Of a DNA stretch of 64,000 nucleotides, positions 62,094 to 64,000 are shown piece by piece. The DNA comes from Mycolicibacterium phlei. Lineage in GTDB: Bacteria; Actinomycetota; Actinomycetes; Mycobacteriales; Mycobacteriaceae. The notes below the pieces were generated by a model. The model was not told the origin of the DNA, did no database searches, and saw nothing but the letters and a program-made list of their open reading frames with translations. The translations under genes were made by a program, and so were the position numbers. The stretch spans positions 4,960,001 to 5,024,000 of the forward strand of contig NZ_CP014475.1 of assembly GCF_001583415.1 (NCBI RefSeq). Reading direction: 5' to 3'. Positions within the stretch are counted from its first letter, which is position 1, and every line of letters starts with the position of its first letter.

Positions 62094-63043
62094 TCCGCCT
62101 CCGCGAGCAGGCGCAGCGATCCGCGGGTGATGTCGGCGGCGCACGCCCGGTGCAGCGCGGTGACCGGGCCGCGACCGTAGCGGCGCCAGTGCCGGGCCCG
62201 GCGCAGGTGGGCCTGCGGATCGTCGCCGCGGTCGACGCGCGCACCGGCGGCCTGCACCACGTCCACGGCGGCGGTCATCACGGTCAGCACCGCGTCATCG
62301 GTGCCGAGGAGATCCGCGAGCTCATCGGAATCCGTTGCCAGCGAATGTAATTCGTCGAACACACCACGCAGTCGCCGGTAGCGCAGCGGCGCGGCGGCCG
62401 CGTGCACCGCCGCGACCACCCGGTCCAGCCCGCTGAGCCGGCGCAGCCGTCCCGGCAGCTCCCCGGGGTCCGTCCCCTCCGCCAGCGCGAGCACGGCGTG
62501 CGCGACACCGAACCGGTCGAGGGTCGCCAGCAGCCGGCTCCGCACCTCGGTGGGCAGCGGGTGCGCGGCGCCGACGAACGCGTCGGGCGAGCTCAGGTCG
62601 GCGGGTTCGGCGACCAGGGTGCGCAGCGCCCGCAGCAGCGGGTCGGTCAGCCGGACGTCGGCGAGCAGCGCGACCATCGGCACCGTCACCAGCCCGGTCG
62701 CCACGCGCACCCGGGTGGCGCGCCGCTCGGCGACCGCGAGCGGCCCACCCGGCCCGCGGCCGCTGCAGTCCGCCTTGTTGAGCACGACGACCACCGGCCG
62801 CGCCGCGGCGTCCACCAGGCCCAGATCCTCGGGTTTGGGCGCCTCGGTGAGCACCAACACATCGACCTCCCCGGCGGTGGTCACCGTCACCCCGGCGGAG
62901 GCCAGCGCGGCGGCCACCGTCGTGCGCCCGACACCGGGCCTGCCGTGCACCGCGACCCGCGTCGGCGCCTGCAGCCGGCGCAGCAGAGGCCGCACCCGCG
63001 GATCGCGCTCGTCGGCGTAGCGCCGCAGCTCATCGAGGAAAAT
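62090..63043 (-). CDS. Dynamin-like GTPase partner (Rv0209 homologue), probable ATT start
   Basis: About 317 residues with a GTPase fold: P-loop GRPGVGRTTVAAAL (Arg in place of the usual Lys), VDVLVLTEAP and NKAD as the guanine-recognition motif, followed by an all-helical half. It corresponds to Rv0209. No ATG or GTG lies in frame near the start of homology; an ATT at 63043-63041 is preceded at 6 nt by GGGGGAGGA, the best ribosome site in the region, so ATT initiation is proposed. The alternative is a start far upstream, inside the divergent trmB gene. It is translationally coupled to the Rv0210-like gene. Confidence 0.72.
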   Translation of the reverse strand: MFLDELRRYADERDPRVRPLLRRLQAPTRVAVHGRPGVGRTTVAAALASAGVTVTTAGEVDVLVLTEAPKPEDLGLVDAAARPVVVVLNKADCSGRGPGGPLAVAERRATRVRVATGLVTVPMVALLADVRLTDPLLRALRTLVAEPADLSSPDAFVGAAHPLPTEVRSRLLATLDRFGVAHAVLALAEGTDPGELPGRLRRLSGLDRVVAAVHAAAAPLRYRRLRGVFDELHSLATDSDELADLLGTDDAVLTVMTAAVDVVQAAGARVDRGDDPQAHLRRARHWRRYGRGPVTALHRACAADITRGSLRLLAEAE

Positions 63044-63221
63044 CGTGGCTCCTCCCCCACCGTCGTCCGGAATCCGGGCGTTGCCCGGCCCCTCTCCCGA
63101 TCGTGGCAGCTCTACCGCCGGGCGGCGAGGGCCCGGACGGGCGGCTGGGGATAGCTCGCATACCAGCAAAAGGCAACTGTTGGGTATCAATCTGCACCGC
63201 GATGCGGGTACTCGGGCATCG

Positions 63222-63995
63222 ATGGGCCACCATGGATGGATGCACCAACAGGGACCCGATGTCGTCGACGTGTCGGCTTCGGGCCCCCACAGCCCTATGA
63301 ACCAACACCGATACCCCCGCGTCACCAGCTTCCGGACGCGCCGCACCACGTTGTCGCCCGCCCAGCAGGCGACATGGGACCGGCTCTGGCCGCAGATCGG
63401 CATGCAGGCCCGTGACGGTGACGTCCCGGCCTCCCGGTTGGACACCGAGGCGTGGTTCGGCCGGTCGGCGCCCGTGGTGCTGGAGATCGGCTGCGGTTCG
63501 GGCACCTCGACGCTGGCCATGGCCCAGGCCGAACCGCACCTGGACGTGGTGGCGGTCGAGGTCTACAAGCGCGGGCTGGCGCAGCTGCTGTCGGGTATCG
63601 ACCGCGAGGGCGTCACCAACATCCGGCTGGTCCGCGGCGACGGCGTCGACGTGCTGCAGCACATGTTCGGCCCAGACTCGCTGACCGGGGTGCGGGTGTT
63701 CTTCCCGGATCCGTGGCCCAAGGCCCGCCACCACAAGCGCCGGCTCCTGCAGACGGCGACCGTCGCGCTGATCGCCGACCGGCTGCGGCCCGGCGGCATC
63801 CTGCACGTCGCGACCGACCACGCCGGCTACGCCGAGCACATCGCCGAGGTCGGGGACGCCGAGCCGCGGCTGCGCCGGGTCGATCCCGGACAGCCGCTGC
63901 CGATCTCCGTCGAGCGGCCGGTCACCAAGTACGAGAACAAGGCGCAGGACGCCGAGCGCGCCGTCGCCGAACTGCTCTGGGAGAAGACGTCATGA
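63222..63995 (+). CDS. trmB: tRNA (guanine-N7-)-methyltransferase TrmB
   Basis: TrmB methylates G46 of tRNA. The 257-residue protein has the SAM motif VVLEIGCGSGTSTLAMAQ and the family signature VFFPDPWPKARHHKRRLLQ, with PVTKYENKA near the end. ATG 63222 gives MGHHGWMHQQ, which resembles the M. tuberculosis start; an ATG at 63240 is possible. It diverges from the dynamin-like pair, and its stop overlaps the next ATG. Confidence 0.93.
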   Translation: MGHHGWMHQQGPDVVDVSASGPHSPMNQHRYPRVTSFRTRRTTLSPAQQATWDRLWPQIGMQARDGDVPASRLDTEAWFGRSAPVVLEIGCGSGTSTLAMAQAEPHLDVVAVEVYKRGLAQLLSGIDREGVTNIRLVRGDGVDVLQHMFGPDSLTGVRVFFPDPWPKARHHKRRLLQTATVALIADRLRPGGILHVATDHAGYAEHIAEVGDAEPRLRRVDPGQPLPISVERPVTKYENKAQDAERAVAELLWEKTS

Positions 63996-64000
63996 GCGTC
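63992..64000 (+). CDS. First codons of the next gene (Rv0207c position)
   Basis: ATGAGCGTC begins inside the trmB stop (ATGA overlap) and runs off the right edge. In M. tuberculosis Rv0207c occupies this place, before mmpL3. Only three codons are visible, so the identity is by position. Confidence 0.5.

Overview
The window is chromosomal DNA of a mycobacterium, most likely a rapid grower (Mycolicibacterium type). The base composition is very GC-rich, and many genes and their local order match a known mycobacterial neighbourhood: the M. tuberculosis interval Rv0244c to Rv0207c, here with extra genes. No tRNA, rRNA, CRISPR array, insertion sequence or phage gene was seen, and no gene-free stretch exceeds 300 bases.

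Layout. 1-7.4 kb: the 3' end of a fully reducing type I polyketide synthase, an Rv0926c-like reductase and fadE5; this trio also occurs at the edge of the glycopeptidolipid locus of M. smegmatis. 7.4-11.7 kb: a NarL-type two-component system, an F420-type oxidoreductase and a TDT-family transporter. 11.8-17.7 kb: fadA2, fabG4, htdX, a TetR regulator, lpqI and the small protein before aftD. 17.7-33.6 kb: cell-envelope genes: aftD, an MFS exporter, an acyl-CoA synthetase, a TmaT-like acyltransferase, a DUF3068 protein linked to lipomannan/LAM assembly, a multi-spanning membrane protein, an accessory Ig-like secreted protein, a GT4 glycosyltransferase and a methyltransferase. 33.6-46 kb: an aldehyde dehydrogenase, a second FadE5-type dehydrogenase, a reductase/AraC-DinB pair, echA1, a Ser/Thr kinase, a PlsC-like acyltransferase, two LipC-type hydrolases and a wax ester synthase/DGAT. 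46-58.5 kb: a fused FadE34-like dehydrogenase, a ferredoxin with a SufR-like regulator, lipW, an amidohydrolase, a CoA-transferase, a double-hotdog hydratase, fadE3, a GntR regulator, an enoyl-CoA hydratase and fadD4. 58.6-64 kb: pckA, two dynamin-like genes, trmB and the first codons of the next gene.

The common theme is lipid: acyl activation (FadD), dehydrogenation (four FadE), hydration (HtdX, EchA1, ECH, hotdog), ketoreduction (FabG4), thiolysis (FadA2), storage (DGAT, lipases) and export or attachment at the envelope. Regulatory DNA supports this. Two perfect matches to the KstR cholesterol-repressor consensus precede the aldehyde dehydrogenase and the PlsC-like gene. Related 14-bp TTACT/GTAA elements precede fadE5 and the fadA2/fabG4 divergon. 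A GACACGTGTC palindrome lies before two other lipid-type genes.

Three genes are interrupted by what look like single-base indels (near 17.46, 31.12 and 53.17 kb). Either they decayed recently or the sequence carries indel errors. Identifications were made by reading the translations and from knowledge of the families; no database search was run.
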